Source of the DNA: Roseomonas sp.
GTDB lineage: Bacteria > Pseudomonadota > Alphaproteobacteria > Acetobacterales > Acetobacteraceae
Direction of reading: 5' to 3'
Assembly (NCBI GenBank): GCA_020249925.1
Contig: JADCER010000005.1
Location: 124,001-188,000 of the forward strand
DNA: 64,000 bases
A program made the translations under genes and the position numbers. Positions 16,701-25,730 of the stretch are shown here, piece after piece. Below the pieces are notes generated by a model. It saw only the letters and a program-made list of their open reading frames with translations. It did no database searches and had not been told where the DNA came from. The stretch's first letter is position 1; each line of letters starts with the position of its first letter.

Positions 16701-17976
16701 CCATCACGCGCGGCAACCATAGTGCCAAATCCGGCACGGTCATGACCGCGACAGCCGAAAGCAACATGGCCAGCACCAGCCAGATCACCCAAGGCACGGT
16801 GCTTTCCATGGAAACGCCGGCAATCCGGCAGGAGACCATGAGGTTCACCGCCATGGGCGGCGTGAATTGGCCGATGGCGATCATCATGGTCAGGACCACG
16901 CCAAACCAGGTCAAATCCCACTGAAAGGCAGCGGCAATCGGCAGCAGCAGCGGCAGCAGGATCAGAAAAATCGAAATGCCATCCAGAAACATGCCGACAA
17001 TGACAAGAAAAATCGTGAGCAGCGCGAGTGTCCCGGCGGAGCCAAGCCCAAGCCCCACCACCCATTCCACAATCGGGCGCACAATGCCAAGCGTGCTGGT
17101 GGACCAGGCAAAGACCGTCGCCAAGGCAATCACAATCAGGATTACGGCGGAGATTTCCCCGGCCTCCACCAGCATTTCATAGACATCGCGGAGCTTCAGG
17201 CTGTGATAGACGAAAAAGCCAATGAATAGCCCGTAGAATACCGCAACCACGGCGGCTTCCGTTGGCGTAAAGAATCCAAGGCGCATGCCGCCCAGGATCA
17301 CCACCGGCGCCATCAGGCCCCAAAACGCGTCCTTGAAGCTTTGCCAGACGGCAATCGCTTCCTGCTTGCGGGCCTTGCCGCCGAAATCCTTCAGAATGGA
17401 AATGATCACCACGGCGGCGATGATGCAAAGCCCAGCGAGAATCCCTGGGATCATGCCGGCGGCGAAAATCGCAGGCACGGAAACCCCCGGCACCAGCACG
17501 GCATAGACAATAAAGGCGATGGAAGGCGGGATCAGGATATCAGTGGCCGCGGCTGCCCCCACGGTGCTCGCGATAAAGGGCCGCGGATAGCCATCCTCCG
17601 CCATGCTTTTCGTCACCACCTGGCCCACCGCCGCGCTGGTGGCGGGGCCTGATCCCGATATGCCGCCAATCACCATGGCGACCAGCACGGCCACGGAAGC
17701 AAGCGCCCCGCGCCCCGCGCCCACCAACGCGGTCGCGAAACGCACAAGGCGCAGCGCCACGCCGGTGCGGTCAAAAACGCTGCCCACCAGTACGAACATC
17801 GGAATGGCAATCAGCGGGTATTTGGCGATGCCGGCATAGACATTGGTGGGCATTGCCATGATGGATTGATCCGCAAGCCAAATGGCAAAAGCGCCAGCCA
17901 GCCCAAGACAAATGGCGACCGGCACGCCGCCCGCCAGCAATAGCGCAAAGCCAAGAAACAGGATGGTCGCGATCAT
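16690..17976 (-). CDS. dctM: TRAP transporter large permease
   Basis: DctM-type inner-membrane subunit of 428 aa with about 12 hydrophobic segments; the family norm is about 425-440. Landmarks: ALLLAGGVPVAICLGLAGA at the start, GGISGSGPATSAAVGQ near 108-123, the ILIPPSIAFIVYA block near 151-163, FFTPTEAAVVAVFYG, and QFTPPMAVNLMV near the end. It forms the ion-coupled channel with DctQ. The gene follows dctQ by 3 nt. It ends tail to tail with a Bug gene, sharing a hairpin. Confidence 0.93.
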   Translation of the reverse strand: MIATILFLGFALLLAGGVPVAICLGLAGAFAIWLADQSIMAMPTNVYAGIAKYPLIAIPMFVLVGSVFDRTGVALRLVRFATALVGAGRGALASVAVLVAMVIGGISGSGPATSAAVGQVVTKSMAEDGYPRPFIASTVGAAAATDILIPPSIAFIVYAVLVPGVSVPAIFAAGMIPGILAGLCIIAAVVIISILKDFGGKARKQEAIAVWQSFKDAFWGLMAPVVILGGMRLGFFTPTEAAVVAVFYGLFIGFFVYHSLKLRDVYEMLVEAGEISAVILIVIALATVFAWSTSTLGIVRPIVEWVVGLGLGSAGTLALLTIFLVIVGMFLDGISIFLILLPLLLPIAAAFQWDLTWFGVVLTMMIAIGQFTPPMAVNLMVSCRIAGVSMESTVPWVIWLVLAMLLSAVAVMTVPDLALWLPRVMGLG

Positions 17977-17979
17977 GGC

Positions 17980-18489
17980 TCAGCCATCCTCACCGCGTGC
18001 CAGCCGGATCAGCCGCCCCGCCGCGCGCGCAATCACCAGAAGAGAGATCAGCGGCAGCCAGCCCGTGTAAAGCCATTGCGGATTGCCAAGCCCGTTGGAG
18101 AGCACTTCGAAGCGATATTCATCATAAGCGAGCCTGGCGCCGAACACCGCCAGCAGGCCAAAGCAGATAATGGCAAGCAACAGCGCCAGCATTTCCGCCC
18201 GCCGCTGCCCTGCCTTGCCCATCAGATCGGTAAAATAGCCAACCCGGATATGCCGCCCTGTTGCAATGGCCAATGCCGCGCCGATCAGCGCCACCACCAC
18301 CATCAGCACCACCGAATATTCTTCCGTAATGGCGAGTGAGACATTGGTCAGGTAGCGCGCCAGCACATTGGCCGCTGTGATCAGCGCCATGGCCGCCATG
18401 GCAAGCGCGAGCAGCACGCGCTCAAAACTGAGCGGTATCCGGGTTTTCGGATCCGGAAGCGTTGCCCCCGGATCCAACTCAACACTCAT
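17980..18489 (-). CDS. dctQ: TRAP transporter small permease
   Basis: A 169-aa four-helix membrane protein of the DctQ family: helices near 25-45, 60-80, 100-122 and 140-160, with the loop NVSLAITEEYSVVLMV and the motif GRHIRVGYFTD typical of this subunit. It lies 6 nt after dctP and 3 nt before dctM, the standard P-Q-M operon. An N-terminal polar tail of about 20 residues precedes helix 1. Confidence 0.9.
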   Translation of the reverse strand: MSVELDPGATLPDPKTRIPLSFERVLLALAMAAMALITAANVLARYLTNVSLAITEEYSVVLMVVVALIGAALAIATGRHIRVGYFTDLMGKAGQRRAEMLALLLAIICFGLLAVFGARLAYDEYRFEVLSNGLGNPQWLYTGWLPLISLLVIARAAGRLIRLARGEDG

Positions 18490-18495
18490 GGCGCG

Positions 18496-19548
18496 TCAGG
18501 CAATCGCGCGCGCAATGGCGGCTTCGGCCTTTTGCACCAGCGCGCTGCCCACGGTCTGGGCCCATTTGTCAAAGACCGGCCGCGTGGCGCGGGCAAAGGC
18601 CTGCTTTTCAGCCGGCGTCAGTTCCGCCACCGCCACACCGCGGCGGATGCATTCTTCGATGGAAGAACGATCCCCATCAATGCCAAGCCCCTTGCGCGCG
18701 GCAGCAATTTGCCTCTGCGCGGCTTCACGGGCGCAGGCAATCACCAGATCGCGATCCGCCGGCGCGAAGCTATCCATCACAGATTTGGAGGCGACAAAAA
18801 TCGCCGCATCCGCGCAGTAATTCCAGATGGTCAAATGGCGTTGTGCAAGCGTGTCCATCCGGAAACCAAGGAACAGATTGACCGGGTTTTCCTGCCCATC
18901 CACCGCGCCGGTGGAAAGCGCGGGTTGCAGATCAGCGAAGGACATTTGCACCGGATTGGCGCCAAGGCCCTGGAAGATTTCACTGAAAATCGCGCCCGCC
19001 GCGAAGCGGATCTTGAGGCCGCGCAGATCCTCCGGCCGGCGAATCTCACGCCGGCTATTGGAGATTTCGCGAAAACCATTCTCGCCCCAGGCGACCGGCA
19101 CCACATCGCGGCTGGTCAGCGTGCCGAACAGATCGCGCCCGACTTCCCCATTGATAATCGCGTCATAGGCGCGGTGATTGGGCATCAGGAAGGGCAGCGA
19201 AAAAATGTTCATTTCGCGGATTTGCGGAGAGATATTGATGGTGGAAAACACCGCCATATCAATCACGCCCTGGCGCATGGCGACCAATTCGCGCGTCTGA
19301 TCGCCGCCGACCAATTGGCTGCCCGGATAGACGCGCATATTGATCCGCCCGCCGGAGCGCTGCGTGACCAGCTCGGCCCAGGTGAAGGCGCCGTCGGAAA
19401 TGGGCAGCGGGCGATTGCCCACGACCGAGACCTTGTATTCGGCCCGGTATTGCCCCTGTGCGCGCGCAATGGCGGGGGCGGTAAGGCCAAGCGCGCCGGC
19501 GCCCAGCAGCAGGTTACGGCGCGTCGCGCCCTGGAATGGGGTGGTCAT
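18496..19548 (-). CDS. dctP: TRAP transporter periplasmic receptor
   Basis: A 350-aa DctP-type receptor with the leader ATRRNLLLGAGALG (cut near IARAQ), so Tat export is possible. Family landmarks: GGRINMRVYPGSQLVGGDQ, NIFSLPFLMPNH, the ligand-carboxylate Arg in EDLRGLKIRFAAG, and the AVDGQENPV block. GGGAGAAG is the ribosome site. Upstream, GCTGGC-17 nt-TATAGT forms a fair promoter. It is divergent from an acyl-CoA synthetase gene, which suggests the imported acid is then activated to a CoA ester (inference). Confidence 0.93.
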   Translation of the reverse strand: MTTPFQGATRRNLLLGAGALGLTAPAIARAQGQYRAEYKVSVVGNRPLPISDGAFTWAELVTQRSGGRINMRVYPGSQLVGGDQTRELVAMRQGVIDMAVFSTINISPQIREMNIFSLPFLMPNHRAYDAIINGEVGRDLFGTLTSRDVVPVAWGENGFREISNSRREIRRPEDLRGLKIRFAAGAIFSEIFQGLGANPVQMSFADLQPALSTGAVDGQENPVNLFLGFRMDTLAQRHLTIWNYCADAAIFVASKSVMDSFAPADRDLVIACAREAAQRQIAAARKGLGIDGDRSSIEECIRRGVAVAELTPAEKQAFARATRPVFDKWAQTVGSALVQKAEAAIARAIA

Positions 19549-19577
19549 GGCGTTCTTCTCCCTTTGGTTAAGTCCAG

Positions 19578-19606
19578 ACTATAATCCCCCAATGCCCAAG
19601 GCCAGC
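19578..19606 (-). promoter_or_regulatory. Promoter of the dctPQM operon
   Basis: On the minus strand, -35 GCTGGC (19606-19601), a 17-nt spacer and -10 TATAGT (19583-19578). The expected transcript start lies about 20-25 nt before ATG 19548, which leaves room for the GGGAGAAG ribosome site. Confidence 0.45.
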
Positions 19607-19672
19607 GCCGGAGGCAAGCGAAACATCGCAAGCGCCGCCGAAATGGCGCTTTTGACAGACAGGAGACGCCGC

Positions 19673-21235
19673 ATGATCCCGACTTCCAACCTGGGTGCCA
19701 TGCTGCTGCAAACCGCCCGCCGGCTGCCGGACCGCCCCGGGCTGATCTGGCGCGATAGGGTCTGGAGCTGGGCGGAAATCGCCGCCAGGGCCAGTTCCGC
19801 TGCCGCCGGCTTGCGTGCGCGGGGGATCGGCGCCGGGGATCGCGTGCTGATCCATTCACGCAACAATAACGCGATTTTCGAAGGCGTTTGGGCCTGCTGG
19901 CTGATTGGCGCCGTTTGGGTGCCGACGAATTTCCGCCTGAGCCCGCCGGAAGCCGCCTATCTGGCCGGGTCTTCACGCTGCAAGGCGCAGATTTTCGATG
20001 TGGCCTTCCCGGAACATCGCGCCGCCTGCCGCGCGGAAAACCCGGCCTGCGTGCTGGATATCGCGATAGGCGATGGCGCCGGCCTTTCCTGGGAGGATTT
20101 GATCGCCGAAGGCCAAGCTGCACCGGTGACCGTAGCCGCCGATGTGGATCGTGATCATCCGGCCTGGTTCTTCTATACCTCCGGCACCACGGGCCGGCCC
20201 AAGGGCGGCATTTTGACCCATGGGCAGATGGCCTTTGTCATCAACAACCATATTGCCGATCTGATGCCGGGGCTGACCGAAAACGACGCGTCCTTGGTTG
20301 TCGCACCGCTGTCCCATGGGGCGGGCGTGCATGCGCTATCGCAAGTGGCGCGCGGCGCGGTTTCCATCCTGCTGCCTGGTGAGCGTTTTGATGTGCCGGA
20401 AGCCTGGCGGCTGATTGAAGCGCATCGGGTTTCCAACATGTTCACCGTGCCGACCATTCTGAATGCGCTCTGCCGTGATCCGGCGGTTGATATGCATGAT
20501 CATTCATCGCTGCGCCACGTGATTTATGCCGGTGCGCCAATGTATCGGGAGGATCAGAAATACGCGTTGAGCAAGCTCGGCCCCTGTCTGGTGCAGTATT
20601 TCGGACTGGGTGAGGTGACCGGCAATATCACCGTGCTGCCGCCGGCTTGGCATTCGCTGGAAGATGATCCCGCCATGCCGATCGGTTCCTGCGGCTATCC
20701 GCGCACGGGGATTGAGGTTGCCATTCTGGATACGGCAAACCAGCCCTTGGCGGCCGGCGAGACTGGGGAGATTTGCGTGCGTGGTCCTGCGGTTTTCGCC
20801 GGCTATTTCGAAAATGACAGTGCCAATGAAAAGGCTTTTGCCGGCGGATGGTTCCATACCGGTGATCTCGGCCATTTGGACACGCGCGGCTTTCTGTACA
20901 TCACGGGGCGCGCTTCGGATATGTATATCTCTGGCGGTTCCAATGTTTATCCGCGTGAGGTTGAGGAAGCGCTGCTGACGCACCCAAGCGTTGCGGAAGC
21001 CTGCGTGGTCGGCGTGCCTGATCCGAAATGGGGCGAAAGCGGGGTTGCGGTGCTGGTGGCCGAAGCCGGCGCCGTGATTGATCCGGCAGCGGTGATGGCG
21101 CATCTGGATGGCCGGCTTGGGCGCTATAAATGGCCAGCCAAAATCGTGGTGTGGGACGCGCTGCCGCGTTCCGGCTACGGCAAGGTCCCGAAGAATGAGG
21201 TGAAGCGCCTGCTGCTGGAACGCGGGCAGGCGTGA
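19673..21235 (+). CDS. Acyl-CoA synthetase (AMP-forming, fatty-acid/aromatic-acid CoA ligase family)
   Basis: A 520-aa ANL-superfamily enzyme that would turn a carboxylic acid, ATP and CoA into acyl-CoA. Motifs: P-loop YTSGTTGRPKGG near 168-179, A5-like YFGLGEVTGN, the HTGDLGHLD adenylate motif, the hinge YITGRASDMYISGG, and the catalytic-Lys tail RSGYGKVPKNEVKR. I chose ATG 19673 because AGGAG (19661-19665) precedes it and the protein starts like family members (IPTSNLGAMLLQTARRLPDR); the frame runs further upstream through the dctP region without meaning. Divergent to a TRAP operon, so the TRAP substrate may be its acid. Confidence 0.9.
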   Translation: MIPTSNLGAMLLQTARRLPDRPGLIWRDRVWSWAEIAARASSAAAGLRARGIGAGDRVLIHSRNNNAIFEGVWACWLIGAVWVPTNFRLSPPEAAYLAGSSRCKAQIFDVAFPEHRAACRAENPACVLDIAIGDGAGLSWEDLIAEGQAAPVTVAADVDRDHPAWFFYTSGTTGRPKGGILTHGQMAFVINNHIADLMPGLTENDASLVVAPLSHGAGVHALSQVARGAVSILLPGERFDVPEAWRLIEAHRVSNMFTVPTILNALCRDPAVDMHDHSSLRHVIYAGAPMYREDQKYALSKLGPCLVQYFGLGEVTGNITVLPPAWHSLEDDPAMPIGSCGYPRTGIEVAILDTANQPLAAGETGEICVRGPAVFAGYFENDSANEKAFAGGWFHTGDLGHLDTRGFLYITGRASDMYISGGSNVYPREVEEALLTHPSVAEACVVGVPDPKWGESGVAVLVAEAGAVIDPAAVMAHLDGRLGRYKWPAKIVVWDALPRSGYGKVPKNEVKRLLLERGQA

Positions 21236-21240
21236 CGGTG

Positions 21241-21286
21241 TTTAGAGCGTATCCCGTTCACTTTCGTTCACGGGGCACGCTCTAAA
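21241..21286. repeat. Palindromic intergenic element with TTAGAGC ends
   Basis: Perfect 10-bp ends TTTAGAGCGT (21241-21250) / ACGCTCTAAA (21277-21286) around an inner CCCGT/ACGGG pairing. It begins 5 nt after the acyl-CoA synthetase stop and may also terminate its transcript. The ends match those of the repeats at 14234 and 14297. Confidence 0.7.
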
Positions 21287-21289
21287 CTT

Positions 21290-21344
21290 TTTGTTTGGTC
21301 GCATTTTCCGAGTCGCCAAGTGATTCCACTTGGCTTGAAAATGC
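21290..21344 (+). repeat. 55-nt intergenic repeat, copy A (downstream of ugpC)
   Basis: Runs from TTTGTTTGGTC into GCATTTTCC...GAAAATGC, itself an imperfect palindrome (GCATTTTC/GAAAATGC and CCAAGT/ACTTGG). It ends one base before the ugpC stop codon. A near-identical copy lies in reverse orientation at 24203-24256; they differ by one substitution in the flank and about two positions in the central loop. Confidence 0.85.
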
Positions 21345-21345
21345 T

Positions 21346-22413
21346 TCAGGCAGGCGGCGGCAGGCGCTTGCCGGTTTCAGCATCAAAAACATGCAAATGT
21401 TCGCTGCGCGGCGCGATTTCCAGCACGGCGGCTGAAGGCGGCGCGCCGGGCAGCCGCAAGGCCATGGTCTCGCCCGATGCCAGCTTGCCATGCACCACGC
21501 TTTCGGACCCCAGCGGTTCGATCAGATCTGTGGTCAGGCGGAGCGGTCCCGGCAGGCTGATATGTTCCGGGCGAATGCCAAGCGTCACTTTCTGCCCCGG
21601 ACGCGCGGCATATTGGCCGGAGGGCAGGGTGAGGATGTTGCCATCCGAAAGCGCGGCCCCCTTGCCATCTTCCGTGATGGTGGCTGGCAGGAAATTCATT
21701 GCCGGGCTGCCGATGAAACCCGCGACATAGGTATCGGCGGGGCGTTCAAAAATCTCCATGGGGGAGGCGATTTGCGCGGCGCGGCCTTCATGCATGACAA
21801 CGAGCCTATCGCCCAAGGTCATCGCTTCCACCTGGTCATGCGTGACGAAAAGGCTGGTGACACCAAGCCGGCGTTGCAGGCGCTTGATTTCCGCGCGCAT
21901 GGCAACGCGCAGCTTCGCATCCAGATTGGAAAGCGGCTCATCAAACAGGAATAGCTTCGGTTCACGCACAATGGCGCGCCCCATGGCGACACGCTGGCGC
22001 TGCCCGCCTGAAAGCTCCCGCGGACGCCGATCAAGCAAGGCCGAGAGGCCGAGCAAGTCGGCCGCTTCCTGCACGCGGCGCTTGATGTCTTCCTTGGCCA
22101 GGCCGCGAATGCGCAGCCCATAGGCCATATTGTCGAAGACACGCATATGCGGATAGAGCGCGTAATTCTGAAACACCATCGCGATATCGCGTGCGGCTGG
22201 TTCCAGCGCCGTCACATCGCGATCATCAATCAGCACCGTGCCACCCGTCGCGCGTTCCAGCCCGGCAACGATGCGGAGCAAGGTTGATTTGCCGCAGCCG
22301 GAAGCGCCGACAATCACAATCATCTCCCCATCCTGCACGGCAAGGTCAATGCCATGCAGCACGCGTACTGCGCCGAAATTCTTCACAATGCCGGAAAGCT
22401 TGAGCTCAGCCAT
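21346..22413 (-). CDS. ugpC: Glycerol-3-phosphate ABC importer ATPase
   Basis: A 355-aa MalK/UgpC-type ATPase. Walker [10 protein letters not shown] at 36-44, Q-loop [10 protein letters not shown] near 81-90, signature LSGGQ at 134-138, Walker B LFLFDEP at 154-160, then a C-terminal TOBE/OB domain from about 240 with LGIRPEHI. The substrate is assigned from the operon, since this ATPase family is promiscuous. It lies 9 nt after ugpE. The 55-nt repeat copy A abuts its stop codon. Confidence 0.9.
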   Translation of the reverse strand: MAELKLSGIVKNFGAVRVLHGIDLAVQDGEMIVIVGASGCGKSTLLRIVAGLERATGGTVLIDDRDVTALEPAARDIAMVFQNYALYPHMRVFDNMAYGLRIRGLAKEDIKRRVQEAADLLGLSALLDRRPRELSGGQRQRVAMGRAIVREPKLFLFDEPLSNLDAKLRVAMRAEIKRLQRRLGVTSLFVTHDQVEAMTLGDRLVVMHEGRAAQIASPMEIFERPADTYVAGFIGSPAMNFLPATITEDGKGAALSDGNILTLPSGQYAARPGQKVTLGIRPEHISLPGPLRLTTDLIEPLGSESVVHGKLASGETMALRLPGAPPSAAVLEIAPRSEHLHVFDAETGKRLPPPA

Positions 22414-22422
22414 GGGGGTTTC

Positions 22423-23307
22423 TCATTTCTCGGTCTCGACCAATCCCTTGACGAACCAGCGCTGCATCAGGATGACAATGGCAACGGGCGGCAGCAATGC
22501 AAGCACCGTGGTCGCCATGACCAGATGCCATTCCGTATCACCCTGGGAGCCCAGCATTTTCACAATGCCGATCATGATGGTTTCCACATCGGTGGAGGTC
22601 GTCACCAGCAGAGGCCAAAGATATTGGTTCCAGCCATAGACAAACAGAATGACAAAAAGCGCGGCGATATTTGTGGCCGATAGCGGCAGCACCACATCCT
22701 TGAAGAAGCGAATGGGGCCTGCGCCATCCATCTTGGCGGCTTCCACCAACTCATCCGGGATGGTCAGGAAGAATTGTCGGAACAGCAGGGTCGCGGTGGC
22801 GGAAGCGATCAGCGGCACGATCAGGCCGGCATAGGTATTCACCAGCCCAAGGTCGGACACCACCTGGAAGGTCGGGAAAATCCGCACCTCGACCGGCAGC
22901 ATCAGCGTGATGAAAATCGCCCAGAAAAACAGCATGCGCCCAGGGAAGGAAAAGAAGGCGACCGCATAGGCCGAGATGATGGAAATCGCGATTTTGCCGA
23001 AGGTGATCAGCAAAGCCATGATGGCGCTATTGAACATCATGGTCGAAACCGGCACGCCGGCGCGCTGCTTGTTGCCCTGATTCCAGACCGCGCCATAATT
23101 CGCCGCGGCTTCGGCACCGGGTAAAAGCGGGACCTCACCGCGCCCGATGGTTGCGGCATCATGGGTGGAACCCATCAGCACAATCCAGATCGGCAGCGCG
23201 AAAAGCAGCACGCCCAGCACCAGGATGATGTGTGTGAGCATATCCGCGCGGGGGTTGCTGCCGGCCATGCCCATGGGGGCGGCGATGCTGTTGCGCGCTT
23301 CGGCCAT
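22423..23307 (-). CDS. ugpE: Glycerol-3-phosphate ABC importer permease UgpE
   Basis: A 294-aa inner-membrane permease with six hydrophobic segments. The EAA loop EAAKMDGAGPIRFFKDVVLPL is near 195-215, and YGWNQYLWPLL is a UgpE/MalG landmark. The C-terminus FVKGLVETEK is the typical UgpE ending. Its ATG shares one base with the ugpA stop (TGATG), so both permeases are made in step. Confidence 0.92.
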   Translation of the reverse strand: MAEARNSIAAPMGMAGSNPRADMLTHIILVLGVLLFALPIWIVLMGSTHDAATIGRGEVPLLPGAEAAANYGAVWNQGNKQRAGVPVSTMMFNSAIMALLITFGKIAISIISAYAVAFFSFPGRMLFFWAIFITLMLPVEVRIFPTFQVVSDLGLVNTYAGLIVPLIASATATLLFRQFFLTIPDELVEAAKMDGAGPIRFFKDVVLPLSATNIAALFVILFVYGWNQYLWPLLVTTSTDVETIMIGIVKMLGSQGDTEWHLVMATTVLALLPPVAIVILMQRWFVKGLVETEK

Positions 23308-24188
23308 CAGTAATGCACCTTGCGTTCAATGAAGCGGAATTGCACGAGCGTGAGTGCCATGACCGCTATCATCAGCACGACCGATTGCGCGGAGGATGAG
23401 CCGATATCCAGATTGACCCGCCCATCAATATAGGCGCGGTAGATCAGGGTTTGCGTGGCATTGCCCGGCCCGCCCTTGGTCAGTGCGTCAATAATGCCGA
23501 AGGTATCGAAGAAGGCATAGGTGATGTTGATCACCAGCAGGAAGAAGGTGGTTGGCGACAGCAGCGGGAAGATCACCGTGCGAAAGCGACGCAGGGCTGA
23601 CGCACCATCAATGGCGGCGGCTTCCAAAACGCTGCGTGGGATGGATTGCAGTCCCGCCAGGAAGAACAGGAAGTTGTAGGAAACCTGCTTCCAGGCGGCA
23701 GCCAGCACCACCACCAGCATGGCCTGATTGCCATTCAGCGTATAATTCCAGGCGACCCCCGCTGCCTTCAGCGCGCGGCCGATCAGCCCGATATCAGGAT
23801 GGAACAGAAAGATATAAAGAATGGCGGCAACGGCAGGCGCCACCGCATAGGGCCAGATCAGCAAGGTGCGGTAGCCATCCTTGCCACGAATATGCCGATC
23901 CGCCAGCACCGCGAGGCCAAGCGCCAAACCCATGGCAAGCACGGTAACGGCAACTGAGAAGATCACCGTATTGATGATGACCTGAAGGTAAAGCGGGTCC
24001 GCAAAAAGATCCGTGAAATTCTCAAACCAGACGAACTGCTTGGAAATGCCAAAGGCATCCTGGCGGATGAAGGAATACCAAATGGCTTCCCCCGCCGGCC
24101 AGAAGAAGAAGACAAAGGTAATGGCAAGCTGCGGCGCCAACAGCAGATAGGGCAGCAGCTTGTTGTTGAAAATCGCCTTGCGCTGCAT
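23307..24188 (-). CDS. ugpA: Glycerol-3-phosphate ABC importer permease UgpA
   Basis: A 293-aa permease: six membrane segments, [21 protein letters not shown] at the start, the EAA loop [23 protein letters not shown] near 182-204, and [21 protein letters not shown] in the next periplasmic stretch, wording typical of UgpA. It ends in ERKVHY. Upstream lie the inverted 55-nt repeat copy B and a hairpin that separate it from ugpB by 110 nt. Confidence 0.92.
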   Translation of the reverse strand: MQRKAIFNNKLLPYLLLAPQLAITFVFFFWPAGEAIWYSFIRQDAFGISKQFVWFENFTDLFADPLYLQVIINTVIFSVAVTVLAMGLALGLAVLADRHIRGKDGYRTLLIWPYAVAPAVAAILYIFLFHPDIGLIGRALKAAGVAWNYTLNGNQAMLVVVLAAAWKQVSYNFLFFLAGLQSIPRSVLEAAAIDGASALRRFRTVIFPLLSPTTFFLLVINITYAFFDTFGIIDALTKGGPGNATQTLIYRAYIDGRVNLDIGSSSAQSVVLMIAVMALTLVQFRFIERKVHY

Positions 24189-24202
24189 GTTGCCTCAACT
24201 GA

Positions 24203-24256
24203 GCATTTTCAAGCCAAGTGGATAACTTGGCGACTCGGAAAATGCGATCAAACAAA
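24203..24256 (-). repeat. 55-nt intergenic repeat, copy B (between ugpB and ugpA)
   Basis: Reverse-oriented copy of the element at 21290-21344: GCATTTTC at 24203 to GAAAATGC ending at 24245, then GATCAAACAAA. It sits in the ugpB-ugpA spacer, downstream of the terminator-like hairpin. In RNA it can fold on itself, because both arms are present. Confidence 0.85.
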
Positions 24257-24260
24257 TGAC

Positions 24261-24290
24261 AAAACGGGGGCCGCCCTGAAGGCGACCCCG
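24261..24290 (-). terminator. Terminator-like hairpin just after ugpB
   Basis: On the minus strand: CGGGG and CGCC arms (24290-24281) pair with GGCG and CCCCG (24275-24265) around a 5-nt loop and a small bulge, then TTTT (24264-24261). Placed inside the operon, it would let ugpB be transcribed more than ugpAEC, as is usual for receptor genes. Confidence 0.65.
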
Positions 24291-24298
24291 CTACGCGA

Positions 24299-25636
24299 TC
24301 AACGGCGATTGGCGCGTTCAAAATTACGCAGCACCACATTGGCGCGGCGATTGGCATTGGCTAGCAGCGTTTCAGTATTCTGCTGCCCTTGGAAGCCACG
24401 CTCCAGCTCTTCCTGGATGATGTTGCGGATTTCCACAAAGCCGCCCAGGCGGAAGCCCTGGCTATTGGGCGTGGGTTCTGCGCGCGACAATTGGATAATG
24501 GCGGCGTCCGTGCCCGGGTTCTGGGTATAGAAGCCCTCAGCCCGCGAAGCCTCATAAGCTGCCAGCGTCAGCGGCACATAGCCGGTGACATGGTGCCACC
24601 ACTTGTCCTGCTCAACGTCTGAAATGAAGCGGTAGAATTCCGCAACACCGCGATATTCTTCCGCCGTGCGGTTGCGCGCGGTCAGCGTCCAAAGGCTGGC
24701 GCCGCCAATCACGCCATTGCGCGGGGATTGCAGCACATCATCATGATAGGGCAGCATCACGGAAGCCCAGCGGAACTTGGCTTCGCGCTGCACCTGCGCC
24801 CGACCGGCCGAGGAATTGAAGGACATGGCGGCCCTGCCGGCGGGGAAGCTCGCGAAACCATCGGCATCGCGCCCGCCATAAACAAACAGGCCTTCGCGCT
24901 GCATTTCCAGGAGCATATTGGTGTGCTTGGTGAAGATTGGCGCGGCGAGGTTCATTTCCGCATCCAGGCCTTCAAAGCCATTGGCCTTGGAAGCCAGGCC
25001 CACATCATGCATGGATGACATTTGTTCAAACATCACCCAGGTCGGCCAGGCGGTGCTGATCGGAATTTCCGCTGCATTGGTCGCCTTGATGCGCTGCGCG
25101 GCGGCGCGGATTTGCGCCCAGGTTTTCGGCAGATCGGTGGTGGAAAGCCCGGCCTTTTCGAAAGCTTCCAGATTGATCCACATGACCGCGGAGGATGAGT
25201 TATGCGGCATGGAAACCAGGCGGCCTTGCGTGTCGGAATAATAGCCGCGCACCCCGGCCAGATAGCGCTTGGGGTCGAGCGTAATGCCCACCTCGCCCAG
25301 CAATTCATGCGTCGGGCGAATCGCGGGGCCGGCGGCCATCATGGTGGCGGTGCCGACTTCAAACACCTGCGCGATATGGGGCGGCGTGCCGGCGCGCCAG
25401 GCGGCGATGGCGCCGGTCATGACCTCCACATAGGAACCACGGAAATTGGCATTCACGCGAAAGCGCGATTGGCTTTCATTAAAGCGCGTTACCTGTTCGG
25501 CCACGCGTTCCCCAAGCGCACCGCCCAGCCCATACCAGAACTGGATTTCGGTCCGGCCCTGGGCGCGCACGGATGGCGCAATAAACGGGGCCGCCAAAAG
25601 GCCACCGGTTCCCAGCAGAATGTCACGACGATTCAT
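24299..25636 (-). CDS. ugpB: Glycerol-3-phosphate periplasmic receptor
   Basis: A 445-aa receptor with a twin-arginine type leader (NRRDILLGTGGLL, cut near SVRAQ). The mature protein follows UgpB closely: IQFWYGLGGALGERV, FNESQSRFRV, FRGSYVEVMTGAIAAWRAG and HIAQVFEVGTATMMAAGP, the latter containing ligand-contacting residues in E. coli UgpB. Ribosome site GGGAGAGAAG. It precedes ugpAEC and follows glpD by 94 nt, so uptake and oxidation of glycerol-3-phosphate are encoded together. Confidence 0.93.
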   Translation of the reverse strand: MNRRDILLGTGGLLAAPFIAPSVRAQGRTEIQFWYGLGGALGERVAEQVTRFNESQSRFRVNANFRGSYVEVMTGAIAAWRAGTPPHIAQVFEVGTATMMAAGPAIRPTHELLGEVGITLDPKRYLAGVRGYYSDTQGRLVSMPHNSSSAVMWINLEAFEKAGLSTTDLPKTWAQIRAAAQRIKATNAAEIPISTAWPTWVMFEQMSSMHDVGLASKANGFEGLDAEMNLAAPIFTKHTNMLLEMQREGLFVYGGRDADGFASFPAGRAAMSFNSSAGRAQVQREAKFRWASVMLPYHDDVLQSPRNGVIGGASLWTLTARNRTAEEYRGVAEFYRFISDVEQDKWWHHVTGYVPLTLAAYEASRAEGFYTQNPGTDAAIIQLSRAEPTPNSQGFRLGGFVEIRNIIQEELERGFQGQQNTETLLANANRRANVVLRNFERANRR

Positions 25637-25730
25637 CTTCTCTCTCCCTCAATGTTGGCGATCGTTGCCCGATACTGAGCCCTTATTACAGGTAAAAGAC
25701 GGTTTCGCGAAGCTTGTGTTGCGGGGTTTT

